Assembly (NCBI GenBank): GCA_051453625.1
Contig: JBOZIK010000001.1
Location: 249,358,262 to 249,378,986, forward strand
Length of the DNA stretch: 20,725 nucleotides
DNA from: Welwitschia mirabilis
Taxonomy: Eukaryota > Gnetophyta > Gnetopsida > Welwitschiales
Direction: 5' to 3'
In this document: positions 9,179-17,278 of the stretch, piece by piece
Position numbering within the stretch: the stretch's first letter is position 1
How the letters are laid out: every line of letters begins with the position of its first letter
Notes under the pieces: model-generated
Told to the model about the DNA's origin: nothing
Database searches by the model: none
What the model saw: the letters and a program-made list of their open reading frames with translations, nothing else
Made by a program: the position numbers and the translations under genes

Positions 9179-10263
9179 GGTACATAGAGGAGGAAAGAAA
9201 TCAAACAACCAAGGGTAATAAGGATTTATTTATAATAGAAAGACAAAGAAGAAAACCTAACTAATGCTACAACAATCCTAACAACCCCCCAAGATGGCAT
9301 ATAACACATGGTAGGAGTTTGGTGTAGTTTGGTAAATAATTATTTTTAGCTAAAATCCCATTTGTTATCTATATGATAAGGGGATGATGCCACATGATAG
9401 AGGATCCACATCAACTGCTAGTTTAGTTTAGTAAGAATCCTAGTTAACATAGTTACTTCTATCATCCATACTATCATCTAGATGATAAGGTAAACAATGG
9501 GCTTCTTAAAGTTATTTCTTATGTTAGATCAGCCTCTTTGATCATAGGATGTTTGCTTTAAACAGAAAGAATTGAAATTTGCCTGAAATGCTGTCAAACA
9601 TAATGAAGATTGCATGTTTTTATGATATTTTCCTTAGATATTCATTATTATTAAAACTTAGTACAAACCTATTTAATGTAGTACAAACTACTAAAATTAC
9701 CATATTAAATACATGTAACTTGGTAGTGCAACATTGCTTCCCACGTAGCCATATTAGTCGTTGGCAAAGACTAGGTGAATAACTATGATTGCAAGCTAAG
9801 TTAACCAAAAACAAATTAACTAATGAGCTTTAAAATAATCTTAGAAATCTTAGAATGTAGGAATGAACATCAAAAACTAGTAACTAAATGTTTTCACTTA
9901 GGTAGAGTAAATAACTATACCATTGTCTTAATCATCATCTAGACAATGAAGGGAATGACATGTTGAAAAAATGTTCTTAAGAAATAGAAGCCTATGATTT
10001 TTTTTCAAAAGATAGATATTAAAACACTTTTTAAAATTAATAGCCTTCCACTAAAAATATAACATGTTAAAAAATTATTGTGTATATCATAAGAAGTCAT
10101 TGTTATGAAGTATTTTAATAATATATAAATGATGTACGTAATGTCTCAAAAATAAAAGTGGACATAATAATTATACTAAAAAAATGATATATCTTTAAAA
10201 ACATGAGATTTAGTATAATTTAAAGAGATGAGATCCATAATAATATATAAAAAATCACTTCTC
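9179..10263. other. AT-rich DNA, probably upstream half of the R3 element; no gene
   Basis: It contains a minus-strand TATAAATA at 9227-9234 and a perfect 16-bp palindrome TATCATCTAGATGATA at 9472-9487, with the related words ATCTATATGAT near 9368 and CATCATCTAGACAATG near 9932. Overlapping short open frames on both strands around 9579-9814 have low-complexity translations and no motif, so I do not call them. If R3 is an LTR, its U3 would lie here. Confidence 0.45.
9227..9234 (-). promoter_or_regulatory. Candidate TATA box, minus strand, upstream of R3 copy 1
   Basis: Read on the minus strand the sequence is TATAAATA followed by AATCCTTATTACCC, about 50 bases before the right end of R3. The arrangement resembles an LTR core promoter. 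AT richness makes chance matches common. Confidence 0.35.
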
Positions 10264-10614
10264 TCATCATGCGAGAATGAACTCCTGATATGTAGCTTGC
10301 TCAAAAGCAAGTGAAGAAGATGGAAGATACTTAGGATTTATAGGAAAATGCTATCTAATAACTATCATAATAGATCATGTGAAATCATCTTCCTATGATT
10401 AGATTACCTCTAGTATGTCTATTGTAATACCATGCTCAATGCATAATATGTGATCACGCATCTATGCCAACTACTCCATGGTGTGTCGTACTCTCCTCTT
10501 AATTATGGACATCCTCTACTGTAATTTAATAAAGCCTCCATTCATAGTCTCTCGAAGTCCCTATACTGTGTCAATCAGGAGAGCTTTTATCTGCTCAATA
10601 GTAATACCAATCAT
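10264..10614 (-). pseudogene. Decayed minus-strand reading frame, possible Gag N-terminus of the R3 element
   Basis: Reading the minus strand from ATG at 10614 gives 117 codons in one frame, ending in two TGA codons (10264-10269). Eight stops interrupt it, six of them TAG, as expected if CAG glutamines decayed by C-to-T. The residues are not low-complexity: MIGITIEQIKALLIDTV, GLRETMNGGFIKLQ, RMSIIKRRVRHTME, MRDHILCIEHGITIDILEVI, then PINPKYLPSSSLAFEQATYQ. The first 75 residues look amphipathic-helical, as in the leading part of some plant retroelement Gags. I do not recognise a family and see no zinc knuckle. It lies right at the insertion point of element B, close to where the R3 element's gag would be expected if copy 2 is its 5' LTR. 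Confidence 0.4.
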
Positions 10615-10914
10615 AGGTATCTATAACTGAGGTCTGTTGAGTTATTATTTGTCAATTTGATGTTAAACTAAGATTTTCTATTTAGCAAAATAAGTTATAT
10701 CCTATGTAGAAAATATTAATCATTGCAATTCAAAAGCTAAAATAACTTATCATAATTTAATCTAAATCTATCAGTTTTTATATTCTCTAAGGGGTCAACT
10801 GGATTTCTAAGGAATCAATCACACTTAAATCTTACACTAAAATAAACTAAATCTAGAGGAGTTAACTAGATAAATCTGGGGTGGACTGGACTTGAGAGTC
10901 ATAATTCATAGCTA

Positions 10915-11105
10915 ATCATCAAGGGGTTGAATAGATTCCTAAGGGGTTAACCAAACTTGAGCATAAAATTTTTGTATCTAATCATCATGGAATCAACCAG
11001 ATTTCTAAGGGGTTGATTAGACCCAAGCATTAAACTCTCACAACCAATCATTAAGGGGTCAACTAGATTCCTAAGGAGTAGACTAGACTTGGAGTGAAAA
11101 ATAGC
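10915..11105 (+). repeat. Three-copy ~66-bp tandem repeat inside the element B LTR
   Basis: Units start at about 10915, 10981 and 11046 with ATCATYAWGG; each then has two GTCAACTAGA-like half-sites around a TTCCTAAGGGG core. The third unit is shorter. The same array with the same spacing is in the 3' LTR (about 19113, 19179, 19245). The half-sites read as decayed GTCGACTAGA, the CpG having become CA or TG. Related words continue outward to about 10800 and 11250. Confidence 0.8.
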
Positions 11106-11798
11106 ATTGTAATATTTCTTGAATAAGAGGATGACTAGATGAATATGTAGATGACCAGACTAATGGTTAACTAGACATCTGAGAAGTTGATAAGACATGA
11201 AGCCATAAGAAATAAGAATCGACTAGAAAAAAAAAGGCTAATTGACTTCAGTGGCAATACAAGATGGGATCAACTAAACACTTTAAAGAGTTAACCAGTC
11301 CTAATGAAAATGAGATATTTATACCATTATAAACCAATTTTTATCTATTAAAAGGTATTTTTCACTTTTAAAAATCTTAAAAGACCTTTACTTATATTTG
11401 CCAAGAGTAAAAATAACAGTATCACTTTTAAATCTTTGCAAAATTATTTGTTGTACTCATTAGCATTTTCTCTACCTAATTAAAGATGAATTAAGAGCTA
11501 TTGTTATCATTGTGTATTTGGTTAAGTCAGATTTGCTACATACTTGTGGATTGTACCATATTTTTAAGTAGTATAGTAATACTATTCTTGAGCTAGGGAT
11601 TAGGGGAAACCTATGCATATTAACACCCCATTATCACTACTTCTCATTCTTGCTAAGGATTGAAACTAAGCCTCAGAAAAGTCTAATTGTAAAGGTTACA
11701 AGTGAATCTAGATACCTGGAAAGATATTAACAAAGATCAACATCATGCTTGGTTAGAAGTTGATCATCAAGAGTAGAGTAGGGGGCTTCCCATACTAC

Positions 11799-11805
11799 TA
11801 TAAAT
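11799..11805 (+). promoter_or_regulatory. Candidate TATA box in 5' LTR of element B
   Basis: TATAAAT, conserved in sequence and position with 19993-19999 in the other LTR, about 170 bases from the LTR end. Other AT-rich words are nearby, so the exact core promoter is uncertain. Confidence 0.5.
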
Positions 11806-11979
11806 CTTGTGTGTATCCTCTTTTATATTTCTATGCTTTTTATTCTTTATTTTTAGAATAGTTTTAGTTTTATTTACACAATTTTTTAGTATTTATTTCA
11901 AGTAAAGATATTTTTTTGAAGTTATTCAATTATTCTTAATTCCTATTTATCCCTCCTCTAGGGTTTGTAATTCTACATT

Positions 11980-11991
11980 TGGTATCAGAGC
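11980..11991 (+). other. Primer binding site for initiator-Met tRNA
   Basis: TGGTATCAGAGC, an intact match to the standard plant copia primer site complementary to the 3' end of initiator methionine tRNA, starting two bases after the LTR's terminal CA. Confidence 0.95.
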
Positions 11992-12082
11992 TTAGTTGAG
12001 TTTGTATTAGGTCCTAACAAGTCTAGACTTTAAAACCCAAAAAATAAGTAAACCTTTAAATGTTTTTTCCATTGGTTATCAA

Positions 12083-13017
12083 CCCATGTTCGATGGGTTA
12101 AACTATGCATATTAAAAATCTTGTATAAGAATATTCCTCAAGTCCTAGATGTATATATTAAAAAGATCAATTGCAATGATTATACTATGCCTACTCTGAC
12201 TAAAATTGATGCCTATGGAAATACAATTGTAAAGCAAAAAATAGAGATCAATGAATCTCTGCTGATAGATATAGACCTACCATAGATGCTTGGGCTCTTA
12301 ATGTGATTTTTTATGTAGTTTTTATAGATGAGTTTAAATTAATTATAAACTATAAATATGCATAAGAAGCTTGGAACATGCTTAAGATTGCACATAAAGG
12401 AACATCCATTGTCAAGCAGATCAAACTCTAAATGCTTGTTTCCAAAGTCAAAGACATTCATATGGATGAGGAGAGACTCTATATAAATTCTTTACTAAAG
12501 TTATCAACATTATAAATTCCATGACAAGTCTAAGTAAAATAATGAATGAGGCAAAGGTAGTTTGAAAAGTGTTGAGATCCCTTCCAAAAATATTTAAGTT
12601 AAAAGTCACTGTAATCAAAGAAAGTAAGGATATAAACCTGATAATACTTGAAGAATTACAAGTAATTTACAAACTTATGAATTAAAATTTTCTAAATATA
12701 GAAAGAAAGGTATTGCTCTAAAAATGTATGTAGGAAGAATATAGGTTAGAAAACTCAGATGAATATATTAATGATAATGAAGTTCTCCTACTAGCAAGGA
12801 GATTTTAGAAATATTTACATAGAATAAAGAAAGAGGGTAAGCCAAGGAGAGGAAAAAAAAAAGAGGCCACTCCAGGTTTAGAAAAGATCAAGACAAAGGA
12901 AAGGAAATCTAATGTGATGCATGCAAAGGATATGGACACATTTCAAACAAGTGTTTGAACCATAAGAGAGATCAAAACAAGTTAAAAAAATATTCATTCA
13001 TGTTATATGAGCCGTTC
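12083..13017 (+). pseudogene. gag: Gag of element B (copia type), broken
   Basis: Gag packages the element RNA. The block at 12083 reads PMFDGLNYAY, the usual copia gag opening (P-FDG-NY--W). After several frameshifts a long stretch from about 12490 reads FFTKVINIINSMTSLSKIMNEAKVV, KVLRSLPKIFKLKVTVIKESKDINLIILEELQ, with few stops, matching the conserved copia gag core (retrotran_gag-like, around the LRSLP motif). It continues through a basic region (KPRRGKKKRG) to a CCHC knuckle at 12913-12954 and the basic tail HKRDQNKLKKYSF, ending at TAG 13018-13020. The original ATG lies upstream, near the leader, and is not clear. Stops are mostly from CAA/CAG/TGG-type codons. Confidence 0.85.
12913..12954 (+). 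other. First CCHC zinc knuckle of element B
   Basis: The codons read CDACKGYGHISNKC, an exact C-X2-C-X4-H-X4-C with the glycine-histidine pair retained. It is the nucleocapsid RNA-binding finger at the end of copia Gag. Confidence 0.92.
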
Positions 13018-13165
13018 TAGCCAAGAATCAAATGGAGATTGAACGCTCTCATTCATGGTAGTTATGCCTTCATTATAAAACTTACCTTACTTGTTTAAAC
13101 CTAATGATTTAGATCTCATTAAATAAGACTAAAATGAACTTGAAAACATCTATTAAGAAATTTAC

Positions 13166-13438
13166 ATGGAGTGTGAAAAATTATTAAAGCACATCAATGG
13201 TCTAAACAAGATTATGAAAACTCTCACCAAAGAAAATAAGGAATTGAAAACAAAGTACAGGATGGTTAAATATGAAAATTCTAAACTTTCAATAGAGGTC
13301 AAGAACTTGTCACATTTTGACAATAAATTTTCAAGTGATTCAAATAAATTGGAGTAGATGCTTAAAATACAAAAAATAGTTCATGACAAGGTATTTGATT
13401 CATCCCCTAAAGACCATAAAATCAGCAAAATCAAGTAA
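13166..13438 (+). pseudogene. Coiled-coil spacer between gag and protease of element B
   Basis: The frame from 13166 gives MECEKLLKHINGLNKIMKTL and onward through KELKTKYRMV, KLSIEVKNLS and SSDSNKLE to a TAG at 13355-13357, then stays in frame (MLKIQKIVHDKVFDSSPKDH...) to TAA at 13436-13438. It is highly charged with leucine/isoleucine heptads, a long coiled coil. SIRE-type copia polyproteins carry such a spacer between the first and second zinc knuckles. The single internal stop is a TAG where related spacers tend to have lysine or glutamine (inference). The methionine at 13166 is internal, not a start. Confidence 0.75.
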
Positions 13439-13470
13439 CTTGGTAAAATAAGTTTATTTCTAAATTTACA

Positions 13471-13512
13471 TGTTATTTTTGTGATAAGTTAGATCATTTC
13501 AAATTATTTTGC
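13471..13512 (+). other. Second CCHC zinc knuckle of element B
   Basis: The codons read CYFCDKLDHFKLFC, again exact C-X2-C-X4-H-X4-C spacing, followed by NARK. A second knuckle after the coiled-coil spacer is a hallmark of SIRE-like copia polyproteins and supports the lineage call. Confidence 0.85.
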
Positions 13513-13677
13513 AATGCTAGAAAATTAATGTTATTTTTAAATTCCATTAGTACCTTTTCTTTCAAATTTATTTCAACAGGAGGTATACCACATCAGTTCA
13601 AAAGGATGAAGTAGATGAGAGTTGAAAATTTGAAAATCTTTTTGATTTAAATAACTTTCAAGGTATCAAATGAAACT

Positions 13678-14020
13678 AGATGGTATTTGGATAGTGGATG
13701 CTCTTGACATATGATGAAACACAAGTCTAGGTTCAAGTAATGATGAAAAAATTACTTTCAATGACAACTGAAGAGCCAAAATTAAAGGAAACAGAAGCAT
13801 TAGTGGAGGTAACTTATCCAAAATGAATGAAGTTTTGTATGTTAATGGTTTGAAGTCTAATTTACTTAGCATTAGTTAAATTTATGAAAAATATTATAAG
13901 GTTGTTTTCAATAGTATGAAATGAGAAGTTAGACATGCTAAAACAAATGATATTATTCTCAAATCAAATAGAATAGATAATGTTTATAGAATTGATCAAT
14001 TGTTTTTTACTTATTATTTT
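13678..14020 (+). pseudogene. Aspartic protease of element B, active site visible
   Basis: The codons from 13678 read RWYLDSGCS-stop-HMMKHKSRFK, containing the copia protease active-site triad D-S-G (13690-13698). The stop is TGA at 13705-13707 where CGA/arginine is usual. Downstream blocks KITFNDN, ISGGNLSKMNEVLYVNGLKSNLLSIS (13798-13875, from the minus-shadowed region) and YEKYYKVVFNSM follow in the expected order, ending in the VYRID block before the integrase. Several stops and at least one frameshift near 13738-13760 inactivate it. The enzyme would process the polyprotein inside the particle. Confidence 0.85.
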
Positions 14021-14960
14021 TCTCATGTTAATCAATAAGAGATTTGGCATAAATATTTAGGTCATGTAAGTTATGATCATTTGAATATGATTATTAGAAA
14101 AGAAAGTGTCAAATGAATTCCAAAAGTTAATATTAAAAAAACATGATCTTTGTAATGCATGTCAAAAAGAAAAACAAGAACGTTACATAAAAGTAAAAAT
14201 AAAGTTTCAACAATAATGCCTTTAGAGCTTATTTATATGAATTTAATAGGAATAGCTCAAACTTAGAGTCTAGAAGAAAAATTCTATTTTTTAACTATGG
14301 TTGTTTATTACCCAAGATATGCTTGAGTTACCTTTCTTGTAAACAAATCTAAAACATATAAACATTTGGTTGAAATATGTAACAAAATTCAAAATGAGAA
14401 AGGTTATACCATAAAAAAAAAATTCAAAGAAATTATGGTGGTGATATTAAAAGCCATTTATTTTAAAAAATATTATATTAACAATGGTATTGATCATCAA
14501 TTCTTAGATCCTAAAATACCTCAACAAAGTGGAATTACTGAGAGAAAAAATAGAGTCCTCTAAGAAATGGTAAGAACAATATTGAATGACAAGGAGGTTC
14601 TAAAATATTTTTGGGCTAAAGCAATTAACACAACTTGCTATATCATAAATAGGTTTTACCTTAGACCGAGAGTGAATAAAACTTCCTATGAGTTGTGGAA
14701 AGAAATAAAACCAAATGTTTCATACTTTAAAGTCTTAGGGAGTAAGAATTTTGTGCTAAAGAATAGAAAAAATCTAATTGAATTTGAATCTAAGGCAGAT
14801 GTAGTAATATTTTTCTGATATTCTATTAGAAGCAGAGGTTATCATGTTTTCAATAAGTGAAGCTTAACGATGGAAAAATAGATAAATGTGCAAATATATG
14901 ATATTAGTTTAAAACCTATTCCTTTCAATGATGAAGAAAACCTATCTCCAAACACTTTCA
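14021..14960 (+). pseudogene. Integrase of element B, broken
   Basis: Integrase would join the cDNA to host DNA. The HHCC zinc finger begins EIWHKYLGHVSYDHLNMI (14039-14092) and its cysteine pair DLCNACQKEKQ follows one frame over near 14144-14175. The core has LELIYMNLIG (first catalytic position, 14240-14242, Asn instead of Asp), YTIKK, then in the shifted frame RNYGGD (second catalytic position 14431-14433, also Asn), and GITERKNR, where the catalytic Glu is retained at 14540-14542. A run of ten A (14413-14422) separates the two frames. The C-terminal part is the long open piece 14567-14818: MVRTILNDKEVLKYFWAKAI, CYIINR, SYELWKEIKPNVSYFKVLGS, the usual copia integrase end. FNK-type block ends near 14880. 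Confidence 0.9.
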
Positions 14961-15186
14961 TAACATTAGAAAATTAAAAAACAAAAGAATAACAAGTACC
15001 AACATAAAAAGTCATAACTAAAAATTTTAATGAGCTAAAAGATCACCCTTTAGAGTTTATCATTAGAGATGTTAGATCAAAGATTAGAACAAGAACTCTA
15101 TGAAGAATTTTTATTGTCACTTTTGTTATGTTTCACAAATTACACTTAAGAAGTTTGAAGAAGTAGAATCCCATGAAGATTAGATG
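14961..15186 (+). other. Integrase-RT linker of element B
   Basis: This is a variable linker in copia polyproteins. Frames are interrupted by stops; fragments such as NFNELKDHPLEFIIRDVRSKIRTRT (15027-15101) fit the conserved block found shortly before copia RT. Confidence 0.6.
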
Positions 15187-16107
15187 ATGACCATACAAGA
15201 TGAGTTGCAATAATTTAAAAGAAATAATGTATGAAAGCTTATCCAAAGGCTAAAGAACAAAAATGTTATTAGAATAAAGTTGATCTTTAAAAACAAGTGT
15301 GACAAGAAAAGCAATGTTATAAAAAACAAAGCAAGGTTAGCGGCATAAGGCCATAACCAAATCAAAGTATTGGTATTGGTAATAATTTTTCTTCTATTGC
15401 AAGGATAGATAGCATTAGAATTTTTTAATCTTATGTAGCCNNNNNNNNNNNNNNNNNNNNNNNNNNNNNNNNNNNNNNNNNNNNNNNNNNNNNNNNNNNN
15501 NNNNNNNNNNNNNNNNNNNNNNNNNNNNNNNNNNNNNNNNAAAGTATTGGTATTGGTAATAATTTTTCTTCTATTGCAAGGATAGATAGCATTAGAATTT
15601 TTTAATCTTATGTAGCCTTTAAGAATATCAAAGTGTATCAAATGGATGTAAATAGTGTCCTTTACAATAATACCCTAAATAAAGAAATATATGTAGAACA
15701 ACGGTAAGTGTTTATAGATCCTTGCAAATATGATTATGTGTATAGATTTAAGAAGGATTTATATGGGTTGAAGTAAGCTCCAAAAACTTGATATGAAAAG
15801 TTAATCACATTTCTAAATGAAAATGATTATATTTGTAAAACAATTATTAAAACCTTATTTGTTAAGAATTTCAAAAAGTATTTTACTATTATTCAAATTT
15901 ATGTGGATGATATAATTTTTGGTACTTCTAGTGAAGTTTTATCAAAATAATTTATTAATATCATAAAACCATACTTTGAGATGAGTATGCTTGGTGAAGT
16001 TAGAATGTTTTTTGGCTTAAAAGTAATTGAAAAATGGAATTTTTATATCTTAATTTAAATATGCAAAGAATTTGATCAAATGATTTGGATTAGAGAATGC
16101 TAAAATA
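15187..16107 (+). pseudogene. Reverse transcriptase of element B, broken, with an assembly gap
   Basis: RT copies element RNA into DNA. The frame from 15187 reads MTIQDELQ-stop-FKRNNV-stop-KLIQRL and on through NVIKNKARLAA-stop-GHNQ, the N-terminal copia RT (RVT_2) block. After the gap, FSSIARIDSIRIF, SYVAFKNIKVYQMDVNS contains the first catalytic Asp region (QMDV), then NKEIYVEQR, FIDPCKYDYVYR, LYGLK, YEKLITFLNEN and the catalytic YVDD at 15900-15911, which is intact, followed by IIFGTSSEVLSK and YFEMSMLGEVRMFFGLKV. Stops (for example TAA at 15949-15951 region) and frameshifts kill the frame. The 100-N run at 15441-15540 plus one 77-bp copy looks artefactual; a single copy keeps the RT motifs in order. 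Confidence 0.92.
15364..15617. other. Assembly gap of 100 N flanked by an exact 77-bp duplication
   Basis: 15364-15440 and 15541-15617 are identical 77-mers on either side of 100 N. A round-number gap with identical ends means two contigs that overlap by 77 bases were scaffolded without being merged. It is not a biological repeat. A long minus-strand open frame spanning the N run (15180-15641) is an artefact of it. Confidence 0.93.
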
Positions 16108-16967
16108 ATGAACACACCTATGTCCACTTCCTGTGAAGTTAGTCTAGATCAACATGGAAAATTAGTAGACCAGAAACTTTATAGAAGTATGAGAGGAAGT
16201 TTGTTATATCTAAGTACAAGTAGATTCAATATCATGTTTAGTGTATCTGTGTGTGTAAGATACCAAACCCAATCAAAAGAATCACACCTACAAGTAGTTA
16301 AAAGAATAATAAGACATATAAAAGGAAAATGTGATTTTATATTATGGTATCTAATGGAGACATTGTTTGATCTTACTAGATTTAATAATGCTAATTGGGC
16401 TAGGTGTAAGAATGATAGGATGAACCAGTAAAAAGCAAACTCAATTTCCCTTTTAATAACAGAAGCTGAGAATATAGCTAAAGGGAGTTGTTGTGCTCAT
16501 CTCCTTTAGATGAAGGAAATGCTAAAGGTTTCTGGTGTAGTTTTTGAATATGTTTCTAATTTCTATGATAACACTAGTGTAATTAATATTTTTAAAAACC
16601 CTATCCAACATTCCAAAAAAAAAAAAATTGAGTTAAAACACCATTTTCTTAGATACTAAGTTGAAAAGAAAATATTTCTATGAACTTTGTTAGTATAAAT
16701 CATTAACTTACTGATATCTTCACTAAAATCTTAAACTTTATTAATTTTCTTCATCTTCATAATGGACTAGGNNNNNNNNNNNNNNNNNNNNNNNNNNNNN
16801 NNNNNNNNNNNNNNNNNNNNNNNNNNNNNNNNNNNNNNNNNNNNNNNNNNNNNNNNNNNNNNNNNNNNNNNATAAATCATTAACTTACTGATATCTTCAC
16901 TAAAATCTTAAACTTTATTAATTTTCTTCATCTTCATAATGGACTAGGGATTATCTTCATCCTCTGA
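16108..16967 (+). pseudogene. RT C-terminus and RNase H of element B, broken
   Basis: The open piece 16108-16431 reads MNTPMSTSCEVSLDQHGKLV, YRSMRGSLLYLSTSRFNIMF, then RIIRHIKGKCDFILWY and NNANWARCKND. This is the RT tail and the start of copia RNase H, which would degrade the RNA strand. The DADW-like motif is NANW here (16387-16398). Just after KNDR about 20 residues of the family (the strand leading to the SWSSKKQ block) are missing; the sequence resumes with NSISLLITEAENIAKGSCCAHLL, where the Glu-containing TEAE motif is present. FYDNTSVINIFKNPIQHSKKK and ELKHHFLRYQVEKK follow. The end, MNFVSINH-stop-LTDIFTKILNFIN...GLGII, stops at TGA 16965-16967. The second 100-N gap falls in this last block. 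Confidence 0.88.
16695..16948. other. Second assembly gap of 100 N flanked by an exact 77-bp duplication
   Basis: 16695-16771 and 16872-16948 are identical 77-mers flanking exactly 100 N (16772-16871). It is the same length signature as the gap at 15441-15540, so it is an assembly artefact. Only one copy of the pol end should be counted. Confidence 0.93.
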
Positions 16968-17278
16968 CTAATTATAGGATAGTCAACTAGATCTAGAATT
17001 CTGTTGACTAGATATGATGGGTTAACTAAACTTAAAACCTAGTTACTTAGACTTAAAGTACTATGACCTGCATCTCGACAAGTCAACTAGACCTATGGGG
17101 TTATAGTGTAGTAGAAAATATAGTGAAACTGACTTTAGTATTAAATTTCACTTCATCATCCTTTCATTTAAAATATAGTAGAGCCTAACCATTTAATCAT
17201 CTTCTAGACATCTGTCTCCTTCAGATCTAGCTTTTTTTGTAGGTTTTCTTATCTCCAAGGTTATACCACTTGGTTGCA
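16968..17278 (+). other. Spacer between pol and ORF3 with GTCAACTAGA-type words
   Basis: No coding motif. Within 16979-17095 the words GTCAACTAGA, GTTGACTAGA, GTTAACTAAA and AGTCAACTAGACC recur, the same half-sites as in the LTR tandem array. Near its end CTTTTTTTGTAG^GTTTTC (AG at 17241-17242) is a fair plant splice-acceptor sequence about 37 bases before the ORF3 ATG. Confidence 0.5.

Larger units (their letters stand above)
10635..11977 (+). repeat. 5' LTR of element B
   Basis: It starts TGTTGAGTTATTA and ends at CA (11976-11977) two bases before the primer site, for 1343 bases. It is homologous to 18833-20170 throughout. In the first 51 aligned bases I count six differences, five of them transitions. 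It contains a three-unit tandem repeat of about 66 bp and a late TATA box. Confidence 0.93.

Noticed and set aside
9579-9814. Overlapping open frames on both strands
   Set aside because: Short, low-complexity and unsupported by any motif; chance openness in AT-rich DNA.
10915-11105. CRISPR-like array (three evenly spaced repeats)
   Set aside because: The units are diverged tandem repeats inside a plant LTR with no unique spacers, and the same array is in the other LTR.
13666-13872. Minus-strand 68-codon frame
   Set aside because: It overlaps the protease of element B, whose DSG motif and downstream blocks are on the + strand.
15364-15617. Tandem duplication within reverse transcriptase
   Set aside because: Exact identity, a 100-N spacer and the identical 77-bp length at a second gap show an assembly artefact.
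15180-15641. 153-codon minus-strand frame spanning the first N gap
   Set aside because: It exists only because the N run is translated through and the 77-bp edge is counted twice.
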